From Psychrobacillus glaciei (GTDB lineage: Bacteria; Bacillota; Bacilli; Bacillales_A; Planococcaceae), in the NCBI RefSeq assembly GCF_008973485.1, contig NZ_CP031223.1, positions 3,744,001-3,808,000 on the forward strand: 64,000 nucleotides of DNA, given 5' to 3'. The notes under the pieces are model-generated. The model was not told where the DNA came from and did not search any database. It was given only the letters and a program-made list of their open reading frames with translations. The position numbers were made by a program, and so were the translations under genes. Every line of letters begins with the position of its first letter. The stretch's first letter is position 1. This document shows positions 9,070 through 18,587 of this stretch, piece by piece.

Positions 9070-10176
9070 TCATTCACTGTATATTCTAGGGATTCTATTA
9101 GAGAGGATGCAGCAAATCTCATATGGTATTGTTTCCAAATTTTCTGCCCACTCTTCTATTTTAATTTCTTCTGCTGCTTGTCTTCCTATTAGTACCACTT
9201 TTTCTCCAAGCGGTACTGGTTCATTAAGACGAATCATGCATTGATCCATACATATTTTCCCTACTATCGATACTCTCTTTCCTTTTACTAAAACAGATTG
9301 GTTATGCAGTTTGCGTAATAGTCCATCTGCATAACCAATCGGAAGCGTCGCGATCCATTCTTCGTCAATAGCCTTGTACTTTGCCCCATAACCAATCGGA
9401 GTACCTTTCTCCACCTTTTTAACTTGCACTACTTCAGTTTCTAAAGAAAGTGCTTCTTTTAAGGGAAAAGGAAGATTTTTACTTAAAAAAGGAGAGGGTG
9501 CAATTCCATACATGGAAATACCAAAACGCACGGCGTCCCAATGCTGAGTGGGGTACCTTAGAACAGCAGCACTATTCGAAGTATGTACAATTGGTGGTTT
9601 TACTTCGAATAATGCAAGTAATCGTTCAAATCTCTCTGCTTGTTCATCAAAGTGTTCTCGTTCCTCTTCATCGGCTGTCGAAAAATGTGTAAATACGCCT
9701 GTTACTTGAATCCAGCTGTTCTGTTGAATAAAGATAAGTGCTTCTTTTAGTTCATTCTCTTTTACAAAACCGATTCTACCCATTCCACTATCTATTTTTA
9801 TATGAACCTTAAGTGACCTTTTAAAATGTTGAATAGCTTTAAGCCATTCAAGGGAATAGGCTGTTAATGTTATATTTAGTTCAGAAGCTTTTTGTAAAAA
9901 GGAAGCTGGTGCCGCTCCAATAATGAGAATTTCAGCTGTAATTCCTGCATCCCTTATACGAAGGGCTTCTTCCGGGGTTGCAACAGCTAATTGTGTGGCA
10001 CCTGCGCTTAATGCGGCCTTTGCCACCTCTATATCACCATGACCGTAAGCATTTGCTTTTACTATTGCAATTATTTGTGTATGTGTTGGAAGCATTTGTT
10101 TTAAATTTTGAATGTTTGTTTTTATAGCTGTTAAGTTTATACGTACGAATGTTGGGCGGTAATATGTTTGTTGCAT
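9070..10176 (-). CDS. alr: Alanine racemase
   Basis: A 368-residue PLP-dependent racemase converting L- to D-alanine for peptidoglycan. The PLP lysine is K40 in AIVKANAYGHGD and the second catalytic base is the tyrosine of MYGIAPSP. D-alanine feeds Ddl and MurF, encoded 9 kb upstream in this window. It has a GAGGGA Shine-Dalgarno and follows the LolA-like lipoprotein gene by 69 nt. Confidence 0.97.
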   Translation of the reverse strand: MQQTYYRPTFVRINLTAIKTNIQNLKQMLPTHTQIIAIVKANAYGHGDIEVAKAALSAGATQLAVATPEEALRIRDAGITAEILIIGAAPASFLQKASELNITLTAYSLEWLKAIQHFKRSLKVHIKIDSGMGRIGFVKENELKEALIFIQQNSWIQVTGVFTHFSTADEEEREHFDEQAERFERLLALFEVKPPIVHTSNSAAVLRYPTQHWDAVRFGISMYGIAPSPFLSKNLPFPLKEALSLETEVVQVKKVEKGTPIGYGAKYKAIDEEWIATLPIGYADGLLRKLHNQSVLVKGKRVSIVGKICMDQCMIRLNEPVPLGEKVVLIGRQAAEEIKIEEWAENLETIPYEICCILSNRIPRIYSE

Positions 10177-10245
10177 GGCGCTTCCCTCTTTTTCAGCATT
10201 TTGTACTTATTATCCTCCTCATAGGAAGGAGTCGTCAATGCAAAA

Positions 10246-11265
10246 TCATTTCAACTCAGATCCGGACATGGATGAAGCTACTTCTATCATTTCTTCTTTT
10301 GTTAAAGAGGAGGAAGCAAGGAAAAAGGACATGCCATCTTGTTCCCATGAGATAGATTGATCTGTAACTGCACCAATAGCTACACCTAAATCTACAGGAT
10401 CTCCTGGCGCAAATACTGGAATCGTTGTCGAAGTATTTTTCTCACTAAGTTGCTGAATAATTGTAAACTGTTTGTCACCACTATAGGTTAGTATAACTCG
10501 TTTATCCCCTTCTACATTGAGCACTTTTTCATCTAATAGATGCAATTGATCCCACTGTACCATTGGATAGTGCGTCTCAAATGCCGGATTATCTATTTCT
10601 GCAGATGCTTCAACTGTACCTTTATCCGTTTGTCCAGTAGGAGTTTGTTCAATTTGGAATTCTCCAGGAGCATGGACTTTCCCAATAGTTACTTGATTAA
10701 ATGTAACACGGATTTGCTCTTCTTTATTTTCGTTTAAAATAGAAACTTGTGTTGGTAATAAAGTCTTTTTGTCGATATAAATTCTTTGAACCGGCAGCAT
10801 GTTTTTGTGATTGTTACTTGTTTTCGTCTCAAACATGTATTTGCCGCCTTCTTCTTTAAATGTAGACGTTTTATCTTTTTTAATGTCTTGTGCAAGCGAA
10901 CCGATTAAATAGGCTTGGCTATTTTCAGATGGCCATTTGCTTTGAAATTTATACGTTTTGTTTAGTGCAGGTGTTACTACAAAAACTCCTTCTTTGTTAC
11001 GCACAATCATTTGTGTATTTTCGTCGTTCGTATCCGAAACTTTCACACGGTAAAAATCTGGTTTTGTGTGCCATACTTCCACTTGATAAACTTTCGGTTC
11101 TTGCCCCGTCATTATACTCATTTCCGCAGTCAACTCATACCCTTTCGTATCTACCCATTTGCTGCTCAACTTCTTTAAAACGTCTTCTTTGGATTGGGCT
11201 CCACATGCAGAAAGTAACAGGATCATCGTTAATGCAAATAACCACTTAGCCAATCGGCTTTTCAA
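10246..11265 (-). CDS. LolA-like outer-membrane-carrier-fold lipoprotein (YdcC/GerS-like)
   Basis: A 339-residue exported lipoprotein: signal peptide ending LLLSACGAQ, with the lipobox cysteine near residue 21, followed by a LolA/LolB-like beta-barrel half (about 40-220) with VYQVEVWHTKPDFYRVKV. B. subtilis YdcC in the same position is a sporulation-associated protein and related GerS proteins act in spore cortex processing; the exact role is not known. The TTG start has AAAGGA eight bases upstream. It sits between acpS and alr. Confidence 0.88.
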   Translation of the reverse strand: MKSRLAKWLFALTMILLLSACGAQSKEDVLKKLSSKWVDTKGYELTAEMSIMTGQEPKVYQVEVWHTKPDFYRVKVSDTNDENTQMIVRNKEGVFVVTPALNKTYKFQSKWPSENSQAYLIGSLAQDIKKDKTSTFKEEGGKYMFETKTSNNHKNMLPVQRIYIDKKTLLPTQVSILNENKEEQIRVTFNQVTIGKVHAPGEFQIEQTPTGQTDKGTVEASAEIDNPAFETHYPMVQWDQLHLLDEKVLNVEGDKRVILTYSGDKQFTIIQQLSEKNTSTTIPVFAPGDPVDLGVAIGAVTDQSISWEQDGMSFFLASSSLTKEEMIEVASSMSGSELK

Positions 11266-11323
11266 TCAGTCCATCCTTTCTATTATCACTGCGTTCATTC
11301 ATTGTATGTAGTTGGACTACCGT

Positions 11324-11677
11324 TTATGATTGCAGAATTACTTGAGCTGCAGCATATTCTTTTGTATGTGTAATGGATAGGAAACCATTTACTTGTTCTC
11401 CTTTAAAGTATAGACTCGGCTTACCACTAGACTCTCGTATTATTTCAATATCTTGAAAGCTGCATTCTCTCCCAATTCCCGTACCTTTTGCTTTTGCAAA
11501 TGCTTCTTTCGCTGCAAAACGTCCTGCTAAAAATTCAATTTGTCTATACTCAGATAGTTCTTTCATCTGCTCTATTTCTTTCATTGTTAAAATCCGTTCT
11601 TCAAATTTCTTCGTTTTAGTTTTTATGGATATTATTCTATTCAATTCGGTAATATCTAATCCTATTCCAGTAATCAT
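11324..11677 (-). CDS. acpS: Holo-[acyl-carrier-protein] synthase
   Basis: A 117-residue 4'-phosphopantetheinyl transferase of the AcpS type that activates acyl carrier protein from CoA. Mg-binding Asp is in GIGLDITEL and the second acidic site in LAGRFAAKEAFAKA. The start is ATG 11677, seven bases after AAAGGAG; an ATG six codons upstream lacks a ribosome-binding site. It starts the acpS-ydcC-alr-ndoAI-ndoA run and is divergent from the rhomboid gene. Confidence 0.96.
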   Translation of the reverse strand: MITGIGLDITELNRIISIKTKTKKFEERILTMKEIEQMKELSEYRQIEFLAGRFAAKEAFAKAKGTGIGRECSFQDIEIIRESSGKPSLYFKGEQVNGFLSITHTKEYAAAQVILQS

Positions 11678-11744
11678 GAAGATTCTCCTTTCCAAATGCC
11701 TCTAAAACAGGCTATACTATGAGTATAAAATTTGAGGTGACGCA

Positions 11745-12365
11745 ATGTTTGTTAGAAGAGAAAACTTGAAACAATATATTAAGCTTTATCCTATAGTATC
11801 TACATTACTTGCATTAAATATTTTAATCTTTCTATTAACATGCATTCCAGTTGTAGGAGTACATCTACGTAACTTAGGAATCGGCTTTAATCTTCTCATT
11901 AGTGAAGGCGAGTATTGGCGTTTAATCACACCAATGTTTTTACATGCAGATTTCACGCACCTACTATTTAATATGTTTTCTTTGTATTTATTTGGTCCAG
12001 AGCTAGAACAACTAGCAGGAAAAGCCCGCTTTTTAACCATTTATCTTTTAGCTGGCTTAGTTGGAAATGTTGCGACTTACTTACTTTTAGATTGGCGATA
12101 TCAAAGCCTCGGAGCTAGTGGTGCAATTTATGGTATATTAGGAGCTTTTGGTGCTTTAGTTTATTATACGAGAAATTTCATGCCTCAATTGAAACAAATT
12201 ATTTTGCCAATGATCGTTATTGGTGTGGTAATGACATTCCTTCAGCCGAATATAAATGTTACTGCACATCTTTCAGGTCTAATTACAGGTTTTATTATTG
12301 GAATGATTTATTTCCACCCTAAACGAATCGCAGCATGGAAAAAGAAAAAATTTAAAATAGTATGA
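11745..12365 (+). CDS. Rhomboid-family intramembrane serine protease
   Basis: A 206-residue polytopic membrane protein with about six transmembrane segments (B. subtilis YdcA position). The catalytic pair is Ser125 in GASGAIYG and His174 in NVTAHLSGL; HADFTHLLFNMFSLYLFG (68-85) is the conserved helix 2 signature. It cleaves membrane-spanning substrates, which are unknown here. GAGGTG lies five bases before ATG. It is the only plus-strand gene in the core block, convergent with ydbT. Confidence 0.93.
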   Translation: MFVRRENLKQYIKLYPIVSTLLALNILIFLLTCIPVVGVHLRNLGIGFNLLISEGEYWRLITPMFLHADFTHLLFNMFSLYLFGPELEQLAGKARFLTIYLLAGLVGNVATYLLLDWRYQSLGASGAIYGILGAFGALVYYTRNFMPQLKQIILPMIVIGVVMTFLQPNINVTAHLSGLITGFIIGMIYFHPKRIAAWKKKKFKIV

Positions 12366-12368
12366 AGG

Positions 12369-12402
12369 AAAGAACAGCTATTAAACAATTGGCTGTTCTT
12401 TC
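12369..12402. terminator. Shared terminator of rhomboid gene and ydbT
   Basis: AAAGAACAGC and GCTGTTCTTT form the stem, followed by CTCCTTTT on the plus strand. The ydbT stop codon lies in the loop, so the two convergent genes end in one hairpin. Confidence 0.75.
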
Positions 12403-13892
12403 TCCTTTTGTATCGTGTTTGACTTTGTAGGTTGATACCAATTTATTAGCCTTTCTGCATCTGCTTTATCTAAATGAGGGACTATCGCAGTAGAACCACT
12501 TACTCCAGATTTTATTGTAGTGATAATCGAAGAAACGTTCTTTCTTTTTTGAAAAAAAGTCATCCTTTCCGTCATTGATTGAATTCGCTTTTTTTCCATC
12601 CAAATAGTTACTTTACTTAAATTTCGATATCTCATCACTAAGTGCGGACCATTTACCGCATATCCCGCGGTTCTTTGTTGCCACATCCCAAATATATAGC
12701 TTAGAGGCAGCAAGATTAATGATAGAAGACCAAATGGATAAAAGAAGTAAATAATAGTAGTTGATACTGGAATAATCCAAAGAAAATCTAATCGATAGAA
12801 AAACTTTCTCGACCTTTTCGGAACAGTTATGAAGTTAGGTTCCAAATCAAGATCTAGAAAAATCTGTTCCAATACACTATGGATCTTCGTTTTTTTTACT
12901 AAAGGAAGCAAACGAATTTTTTCGTCTTTTTCTTCAAGGGAGCCACCAGCACTATCGACTATAATTGACGCATAGCCAATTAGCTGACGAAAAGGGTTCT
13001 CTACGACTCTCACTCCTTGAATACGCGAAAGGGGAAGTGTTATTTTCTTCTTCTCTAAAAGTCCTCTCGTAATAACAATCTCATTGTCCTCTATACTAAT
13101 AGTAAAGTTATAGTAATTAATTAGCGTGAGAAAAACAGACACTACCCAAGCAACCAATAATACAAAGAAAACCCCAAGTACTATTATCAGTGCTCCAAAT
13201 CGAATGAACACAACGATTTCATCATATATCATTTCATATGGAATAATATTAGAAAACTGCGCTGCAAAAACGGCCAGACCTGAGAAAAACACACCCACTC
13301 CACCGGATGTACTTGCTAACACAATTAAATCTTTTATTGACATCGTAAAGATTGGTCGAGCTTCTTCCGTTAGAACTACTTCGTGCTGTATTGCTTCATT
13401 TAATTCACCTGGTTGCTTGCTTTTCGTTTGTATCATTTCTCTTTTTATTTGCTCTGCTGCGTCTTTCGTAATTGCCGTTAATACCGCATCCGCTTCTTCT
13501 GTTGGCCCACCTCCAGCTGTTTCTACTTTTACTTTAACGAGTCCGAACGGTCTATGAAAGATGCCCTCTGTGTAGTTTAAACTTTGGATCCGTTCAAAAG
13601 GAATATACCTCATTTTCTTTACAAACAAGCCGTACTCAATACGCAGCTCTCCATCTTCAAACCAGTATCTGAATCTTTTCCATTTAACGATTCCACTCAC
13701 AAGTAGAAAGATAAGGACGACAGCATAAATACTATAGGTAATAAACGAAGGCCAACCATCGGAGTCCCTGCTTCCTCCAAAACCATTCACTGTAACTACG
13801 ACTATAAAAGGCAAGATCATATCTTTTAAAACTTTTATAAAGTTTATAATTGCTGAAATAGGATGTAACTTGTACTTTTCGTTAAACATCAT
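12381..13892 (-). CDS. PH-domain (bPH2/YdbT-like) membrane protein
   Basis: A 503-residue membrane protein with three bacterial PH-like (bPH2/DUF304) segments, visible as repeated patterns of IPFERIQSLNYTEG, LPLSRIQGVRVVENPFRQ and KKRIQSMTER, separated by pairs of hydrophobic helices. B. subtilis YdbT with YdbS has been linked to resistance to an antimicrobial peptide from the same species; biochemical role is unknown. Start ATG 13892 has AAGGGTGG six bases upstream and overlaps ydbS by 11 nt, so the two are translationally coupled. Confidence 0.9.
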   Translation of the reverse strand: MMFNEKYKLHPISAIINFIKVLKDMILPFIVVVTVNGFGGSRDSDGWPSFITYSIYAVVLIFLLVSGIVKWKRFRYWFEDGELRIEYGLFVKKMRYIPFERIQSLNYTEGIFHRPFGLVKVKVETAGGGPTEEADAVLTAITKDAAEQIKREMIQTKSKQPGELNEAIQHEVVLTEEARPIFTMSIKDLIVLASTSGGVGVFFSGLAVFAAQFSNIIPYEMIYDEIVVFIRFGALIIVLGVFFVLLVAWVVSVFLTLINYYNFTISIEDNEIVITRGLLEKKKITLPLSRIQGVRVVENPFRQLIGYASIIVDSAGGSLEEKDEKIRLLPLVKKTKIHSVLEQIFLDLDLEPNFITVPKRSRKFFYRLDFLWIIPVSTTIIYFFYPFGLLSLILLPLSYIFGMWQQRTAGYAVNGPHLVMRYRNLSKVTIWMEKKRIQSMTERMTFFQKRKNVSSIITTIKSGVSGSTAIVPHLDKADAERLINWYQPTKSNTIQKEKEQPIV

Positions 13893-14361
13893 CTTCGGCC
13901 ACCCTTGCAAGCACAGATATTCTCCCTCTCAGTTCATCTGCTTCAGCCGTCAAAAGTGCTGGAATAATATGATTCGTAGCTGCTGTAGAAATGGTAATCG
14001 ATGCTAAATCGTATTTTCGCAATATTGGTCCTTGCTCTGTATCGACATGTTGAACTCGAACCATGGGTACTAAAGTTCTTTTTACAACAAATAAACCGTG
14101 TTGTAATTCAATCTCTTGTTCTCGAACTTCGTATCTCCATCGCATCCATCTAACTTTTGGAAACAAATAAATTAAAAAGTAGGCCATTAATAGGATAACT
14201 ACCCCAACAACTATGTATAGCCATATAAAATTTCCAATGAAATAATTAATAACACTAGCCCCTATCCCAATTACAACTGCAATGAGTGTTTGAAAGACCC
14301 CATAAATTCTCCACACTAGTAATCCTTTTTCAGATATTCGATTAATTGGTTCCATTCTCAT
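13882..14361 (-). CDS. PH-domain (bPH2/YdbS-like) membrane protein
   Basis: A 159-residue protein with two N-terminal transmembrane helices (about 18-65) and one bPH2 domain (VRQHGLFV-type core, LVPMVRVQHVDTEQGP). The start is ATG 14361 six bases after AAGGGGTG; it gives the same 159-residue length as B. subtilis YdbS, while an ATG eight codons upstream has no ribosome-binding site. It probably forms a complex with the overlapping YdbT-like protein. Confidence 0.9.
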   Translation of the reverse strand: MRMEPINRISEKGLLVWRIYGVFQTLIAVVIGIGASVINYFIGNFIWLYIVVGVVILLMAYFLIYLFPKVRWMRWRYEVREQEIELQHGLFVVKRTLVPMVRVQHVDTEQGPILRKYDLASITISTAATNHIIPALLTAEADELRGRISVLARVAEDDV

Positions 14362-14505
14362 TTTAAACACCCCTTCCCTAGTCATTGTATACGATTTTCA
14401 ACGGGAAATGTTTCAAACTATGCAGGATTCTTAGACGCTATCCAATTTTTCCGATACCTTATCCAATTAAGTTTACTTATCCTCCGATTACCACAATTCT
14501 ATAAC

Positions 14506-14545
14506 AAAAAGGATGAATCCATACAAAATGTAGGATTCATCCTTT
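14506..14545 (-). terminator. Terminator of cshA
   Basis: On the minus strand GGATGAATCC and GGATTCATCC form a 10-bp stem followed by TTTTTG. It lies 13 nt past the cshA stop. Confidence 0.9.
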
Positions 14546-14557
14546 GGAATTGTGCTA

Positions 14558-16129
14558 TTAGTTTTCGCTACGTGTTGAGCGAGTTCTTGTACTACGTTGT
14601 GTAGAACCGTCACGTGGACCACTGCTGCGACGTGCGCCACCGCTACTACTTGGACGAGAACCACCACCGCCACTTGAGCGTGGAGCTCCTCCACGATCGC
14701 TACCTCCGCGACCTGCTGATGAACTACGTCCGCCACCGCTGCTACGGTTACCTTTGTAACCACCGCCGCCGCTGCGTCCGCCGCCACCACCACTACGTTC
14801 TCTACGAGCTGGTAATGGGCGTTCTTCAGAAAGAGAGATTGGTGTATCATCTGGCTCTTTTGTCATTGATTTTAAAGCTGCAGCAATTACATCTACTGCT
14901 TCAAATTTTCCAAGCATTTCCGCAGCTAATGTGCGATAATCACCTAAATCATTTTTGTTTACAATTTCAGAAAGAGTGTCAATTGCTACACGTTGCTGAC
15001 CAACTAACGCTTCATCTGAACTAGGTGGAAGAAGTACAGTCATACGTTTTTTCGTCGTATCTTCTACAATACGTAAGTAACCCATTTCTCTTGGTGTTAC
15101 AAAAGTTACAGCGATACCACTTTTACCTGCGCGTCCTGTACGACCTATACGGTGAACATAGCTTTCAGGGTCTTGTGGAATATCAAAGTTGTACACATGC
15201 GTTACGCCAGAAATATCTAATCCACGTGCTGCTACATCTGTTGCAACAAGGATATCAATTTTATTTGATTTGAATTGTTTTAATACTGACATACGTTTCG
15301 CTTGACTTAAATCACCGTGAATTCCTTCTGCTAAGTAACCACGAATGCTTAAAGCATGTGCCAATTCGTCTACACGACGTTTTGTACGACCAAAAATAAT
15401 TGCAAGTTCTGGTTGATGCACATTTAATATTCTAGAGAGAACATCAAACTTTTCACGATCAGTAGCTTTTACATAGAATTGTTCAATATTTTCAACAGTC
15501 ATTTCTTTTGATTTGATTTTTACTTCAACTGGATCTTTCATGAATCTTTCAGCAATTTTACGAATAGGTCCTGGCATAGTAGCAGAGAACAATAATGTTT
15601 GACGTTCAGCAGGAACACTTTCTAAAATTGTGTTGATATCTTCAATGAATCCCATGTTAAGCATTTCATCAGCTTCGTCTAAGATAAGTGTTTGCACTTG
15701 ATCAAGCTTCAATGTACGACGGTTGATATGATCTAGAATACGACCAGGTGTACCAACAATTACTTGAGGTTTGTTTTTTAGTGCACGGATTTGACGACCA
15801 ATTTCTTGTCCACCGTAAACAGATAATAGACGAACCTTTTTGTCATATCCTAATTTATATAGCTCTTCCGAAACTTGGATTGCAAGTTCACGAGTTGGAG
15901 CGATGATTAATGCTTGAATGTTCGGGTTTTTTGTATCAATTTTTTCAATCATAGGGATACCAAAAGCTGCAGTTTTACCTGTACCTGTTTGTGCTTGACC
16001 AATAACGTCACGGCCACCCATAGCATGTGTAATAGTACCTTCTTGGATTGGTGTAGCTTCTTCAAAACCCATACGTTGAACGGATTTTAGTGTAGAAGCG
16101 CTAATATTTAATTCTGAAAAATTTGTCAA
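14558..16129 (-). CDS. cshA: DEAD-box RNA helicase CshA
   Basis: A 523-residue ATP-dependent RNA helicase: Q motif (GFEEATPIQ), [27 protein letters not shown], and [11 protein letters not shown] in the second RecA domain. The C-terminal about 90 residues are a Gly/Ser/Arg-rich RNA-binding tail (repeats of [10 protein letters not shown] type). It works in RNA degradosome and ribosome assembly, most needed in the cold. The start is TTG 16129 because AAGGAG lies inside the codons just upstream; the ATG 11 codons earlier would swallow it. A long leader with a terminator precedes it. Confidence 0.95.
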   Translation of the reverse strand: MTNFSELNISASTLKSVQRMGFEEATPIQEGTITHAMGGRDVIGQAQTGTGKTAAFGIPMIEKIDTKNPNIQALIIAPTRELAIQVSEELYKLGYDKKVRLLSVYGGQEIGRQIRALKNKPQVIVGTPGRILDHINRRTLKLDQVQTLILDEADEMLNMGFIEDINTILESVPAERQTLLFSATMPGPIRKIAERFMKDPVEVKIKSKEMTVENIEQFYVKATDREKFDVLSRILNVHQPELAIIFGRTKRRVDELAHALSIRGYLAEGIHGDLSQAKRMSVLKQFKSNKIDILVATDVAARGLDISGVTHVYNFDIPQDPESYVHRIGRTGRAGKSGIAVTFVTPREMGYLRIVEDTTKKRMTVLLPPSSDEALVGQQRVAIDTLSEIVNKNDLGDYRTLAAEMLGKFEAVDVIAAALKSMTKEPDDTPISLSEERPLPARRERSGGGGGRSGGGGYKGNRSSGGGRSSSAGRGGSDRGGAPRSSGGGGSRPSSSGGARRSSGPRDGSTQRSTRTRSTRSEN

Positions 16130-16412
16130 ATTTTTAATCTCCTTTTTGTTCTGTTTTGACAAATGGTTACATTTTCAGATGAAATTGCGGCAAATTCGAG
16201 CCTATACGAGGAACGTTTCCGTTACTTAAAATTCTCTGTGGTTTACAGTTCAGAGGGGTCTTATATAAAGGGAAAGCCCGGTCTTTTGCCGAGCGGTTCG
16301 TTTAAAAGGGACATCATCCCTAACGATCAACAAACCGTTATGTTCAAAAAAAAGTACTCTTCAATAATTGCTGAAGAGTCTTCACACAAAATGTATCCAT
16401 TGCTCTAAACGT
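16130..16412 (-). promoter_or_regulatory. Long structured 5' leader of cshA
   Basis: About 275 nt between the predicted transcription start and the TTG codon. In order on the minus strand it holds the terminator hairpin (16379-16346), then AGGGA/TCCCT, GCTCGG/CCGGGC with a 7-nt loop, CTCTG/CAGAG, and the AAGGAG site. No open frame of useful length is inside. Helicase or temperature-dependent attenuation is an inference; the structure itself is directly readable. Confidence 0.6.
16346..16379 (-). terminator. Intrinsic terminator inside the cshA leader
   Basis: On the minus strand ACTCTTCA, an 8-nt loop, TGAAGAGT, then AC and eight T. It lies about 27 nt downstream of the predicted cshA promoter and 217 nt before the coding region. 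It may also end transcripts coming from ddl-murF-esterase. The bases just upstream (TGAAG ACT CTTCA) can form a competing small hairpin. Confidence 0.8.
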
Positions 16413-16441
16413 AGTATAGCATGCCCTATAATCAGTTGCAA
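16413..16441 (-). promoter_or_regulatory. Sigma-A promoter for cshA leader
   Basis: On the minus strand -35 TTGCAA, a 17-bp spacer and -10 TATACT with an extended TGC just before it. It is located between the esterase stop and the leader terminator. Confidence 0.75.
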
Positions 16442-16479
16442 TCAATTAGTAACTGTTGTAATTGTTAGTTAATTACTCA

Positions 16480-17184
16480 CTATCCTTTCTCTTCTTTTTC
16501 TTTTAAAAATTGAAGTGCTTTATTAAACCAATCTTTACAATCCTCGCTATAACAAATATGGTGCTTGCCAGTCTCAGAATAGATCAACTCTTTTTTCTCT
16601 GTGGCCATTTGGTTAAATAGAAACTGAGCTGTCGTATAGGGAACAATACCATCTTTTTTCCCTTGAACTAAACAGACTGGTATTGTAATTTGACCATAAT
16701 AAGGTTCAACTATACGTACTAATCGCATAAATTCAAAAGCGGCTTGTACGGGAGTAGATTTCCACTTTTTTCTATATAACTGGTACAACTGGTTATCTTC
16801 TAACTTTCCAGCCATTACTTCTTTTGCTATTTCACGAATATCTTGCAGTAGTTGCGTCGGATAAATGTATTTCGCAGCCGCGCTTAATAAAACCAGTTTA
16901 CAAATCGGATAACGATTAGCTAAATATAGTGCAATTACACCACCCATTGAAAATCCAATTACATATACTTGCTCTACTTCTTTTTGAAGCTGTCTCAGTG
17001 TTTGTTCTGCTGCCATCATCCAATTTTCGGCAGACAATTTGTTAAGGGAAAGTATTTCCCCATGTCCAGGTAGTGTAGGGACAACTATTTTCCAGTCTGT
17101 ATTTACTTTTAAGAAATCTACAAAAGGTTGCAATTCATAGGGTCCACCGGTAAATCCGTGAATGCAAAGTACCCCTGTTTTCAC
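16480..17184 (-). CDS. Alpha/beta-hydrolase, carboxylesterase-like
   Basis: A 234-residue cytosolic alpha/beta hydrolase. HGFTGGPYEL near the N terminus forms the oxyanion region; the nucleophile serine is in GFSMGG; the acid is in GKKDGIVPY and the histidine in GKHHICYSED. This arrangement resembles the monoacylglycerol lipase/Est30 family of Bacillales. Physiological substrate is unknown. GTG start with GGGAGG six bases upstream. It is inserted between murF and cshA, 23 nt after murF, so probably cotranscribed with ddl-murF. Confidence 0.85.
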   Translation of the reverse strand: MKTGVLCIHGFTGGPYELQPFVDFLKVNTDWKIVVPTLPGHGEILSLNKLSAENWMMAAEQTLRQLQKEVEQVYVIGFSMGGVIALYLANRYPICKLVLLSAAAKYIYPTQLLQDIREIAKEVMAGKLEDNQLYQLYRKKWKSTPVQAAFEFMRLVRIVEPYYGQITIPVCLVQGKKDGIVPYTTAQFLFNQMATEKKELIYSETGKHHICYSEDCKDWFNKALQFLKEKEEKG

Positions 17185-17207
17185 GTTGTCCCTCCCATTA
17201 CCTCCAC

Positions 17208-18587
17208 TTATTTTCGGAAAGGTTCAATTACTTTTTCTAACTTCATACCTCTAGAGCCTTTTACTAAAACAATCGATTGTTTATCAATATGCTTTTCTAA
17301 AAATAAAATTAGTTTTTCATAATTATCTTCAACCCATATAATTCTATTTTGATTAAACTTCCCTGCTAATTGATCGTGTAACCATTTCATTCTTGGCCCA
17401 AATAAACATATCCCCGCAAATGCCGCATTTGAAATAGATGAACTTATCTCTTCATGGTATTGCTTTTCATTTTCACCAAGCTCTAACATATCCCCAAGTA
17501 CGAGCCATTTATCAGGTTTAATCGTTGATTTTTCCACAAAAGAGATAGCTGCCCGCATCGAGGTGGGGGCGGCATTGTATGCATCATTGATAAAAATTGC
17601 TCCATTTTCTGCTTCTACAACTTGCATACGCATTTCTGTTAACACAATATGCTTCAATGATTCACGTATTTGTTCTGCAGTTAACCCAACTGCTTTCCCA
17701 ATTAATAGAGCTGCAAGCGTGTTTTTCACCTGGTGCTCTCCTAGAATTGGAATAGACATTTCTTCCTTTAATTCACCTTCTACACAAAAAGAACTACCTT
17801 GTTGCGTAAAGGTCACTTCGGCAATACGCAAATCATTTTGTCCCCCCAAACCAAATGATTTTGTATTAATGGAAGGAACTCTTTCCACGAATGATCGTAG
17901 CAACGGTTCATCACCATCATAGAATAATTGTCCATTTTCATTTAAACCAGATATTATTTCAAATTTTGCTTTTGCAATCCCTTCTCGAGAACCAAGATCT
18001 TGCATATGCGCTTCCCCGATATTTGTAATAACTGCAAAAGAAGGCTTTGCAAGATTGGATAGAAACTCTATTTCTCCAAAGGAGCTCATACCCATTTCCA
18101 ACACAGCAAACTCTGTATCTTCTTCGAGCGAAAGTATCGTCAAGGGCATTCCTAATTCATTGTTAAAATTTCCTTCTGTTTTTTTTACATTGAAATAAGG
18201 AGAAAGCATGCCTGCTACTAAATCTTTTGTTGAAGTTTTCCCATTTGAACCTGTGATTCCTATGAAAACGGTCCTCAACTCTGCGCGATATGCAGCAGCC
18301 ATTTGTTGAAGTGCTTTTTCCCCATTTTCTACGAATAAAAGAGGAACTTCTTTTGGTGGATTTGGTTCATCCTTTAACCAAAATGACGCTGCAGCTCCTT
18401 TTTCAAAAGCATTTTGAACAAAATGATGACCATTGACATTTTCTCCACGGAAAGGGATAAATATATCTCCCGGTTGCAATGTTCTTGTGTTTATTGAAAC
18501 ACCTGTTATAAATGGATTTAAATCCGATGAAGCTTCTATATTTAACCATTCTGCAAGTTCATTTAATCTTTTTTTCAACTTGGTCAC
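17208..18587 (-). CDS. murF: UDP-MurNAc-tripeptide:D-Ala-D-Ala ligase MurF
   Basis: A 459-residue Mur ligase that adds D-Ala-D-Ala to the UDP-MurNAc tripeptide. N-terminal substrate domain, the ATP site GITGSNGKTSTKD near residue 112, NNELGMPLT, and a C-terminal domain with the NDAYNAAPTSM motif. It overlaps ddl by 4 nt, coupling synthesis of the dipeptide ligase and the enzyme that uses its product. GTG start six bases after AAGGA. Confidence 0.97.
   Translation of the reverse strand: MTKLKKRLNELAEWLNIEASSDLNPFITGVSINTRTLQPGDIFIPFRGENVNGHHFVQNAFEKGAAASFWLKDEPNPPKEVPLLFVENGEKALQQMAAAYRAELRTVFIGITGSNGKTSTKDLVAGMLSPYFNVKKTEGNFNNELGMPLTILSLEEDTEFAVLEMGMSSFGEIEFLSNLAKPSFAVITNIGEAHMQDLGSREGIAKAKFEIISGLNENGQLFYDGDEPLLRSFVERVPSINTKSFGLGGQNDLRIAEVTFTQQGSSFCVEGELKEEMSIPILGEHQVKNTLAALLIGKAVGLTAEQIRESLKHIVLTEMRMQVVEAENGAIFINDAYNAAPTSMRAAISFVEKSTIKPDKWLVLGDMLELGENEKQYHEEISSSISNAAFAGICLFGPRMKWLHDQLAGKFNQNRIIWVEDNYEKLILFLEKHIDKQSIVLVKGSRGMKLEKVIEPFRK

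Noticed and set aside
14488-15024. Long open frames on both strands over the 3' end of cshA (Val/Ala-rich and His/Leu-rich translations)
   Set aside because: They are shadows caused by the Gly/Ser/Arg-rich repeat coding sequence of the helicase tail; composition is extreme and no start signals are present.
16163-16408. 81-codon plus-strand frame upstream of cshA
   Set aside because: It is antisense to the cshA leader, with its terminator and promoter, and has no ribosome-binding site.
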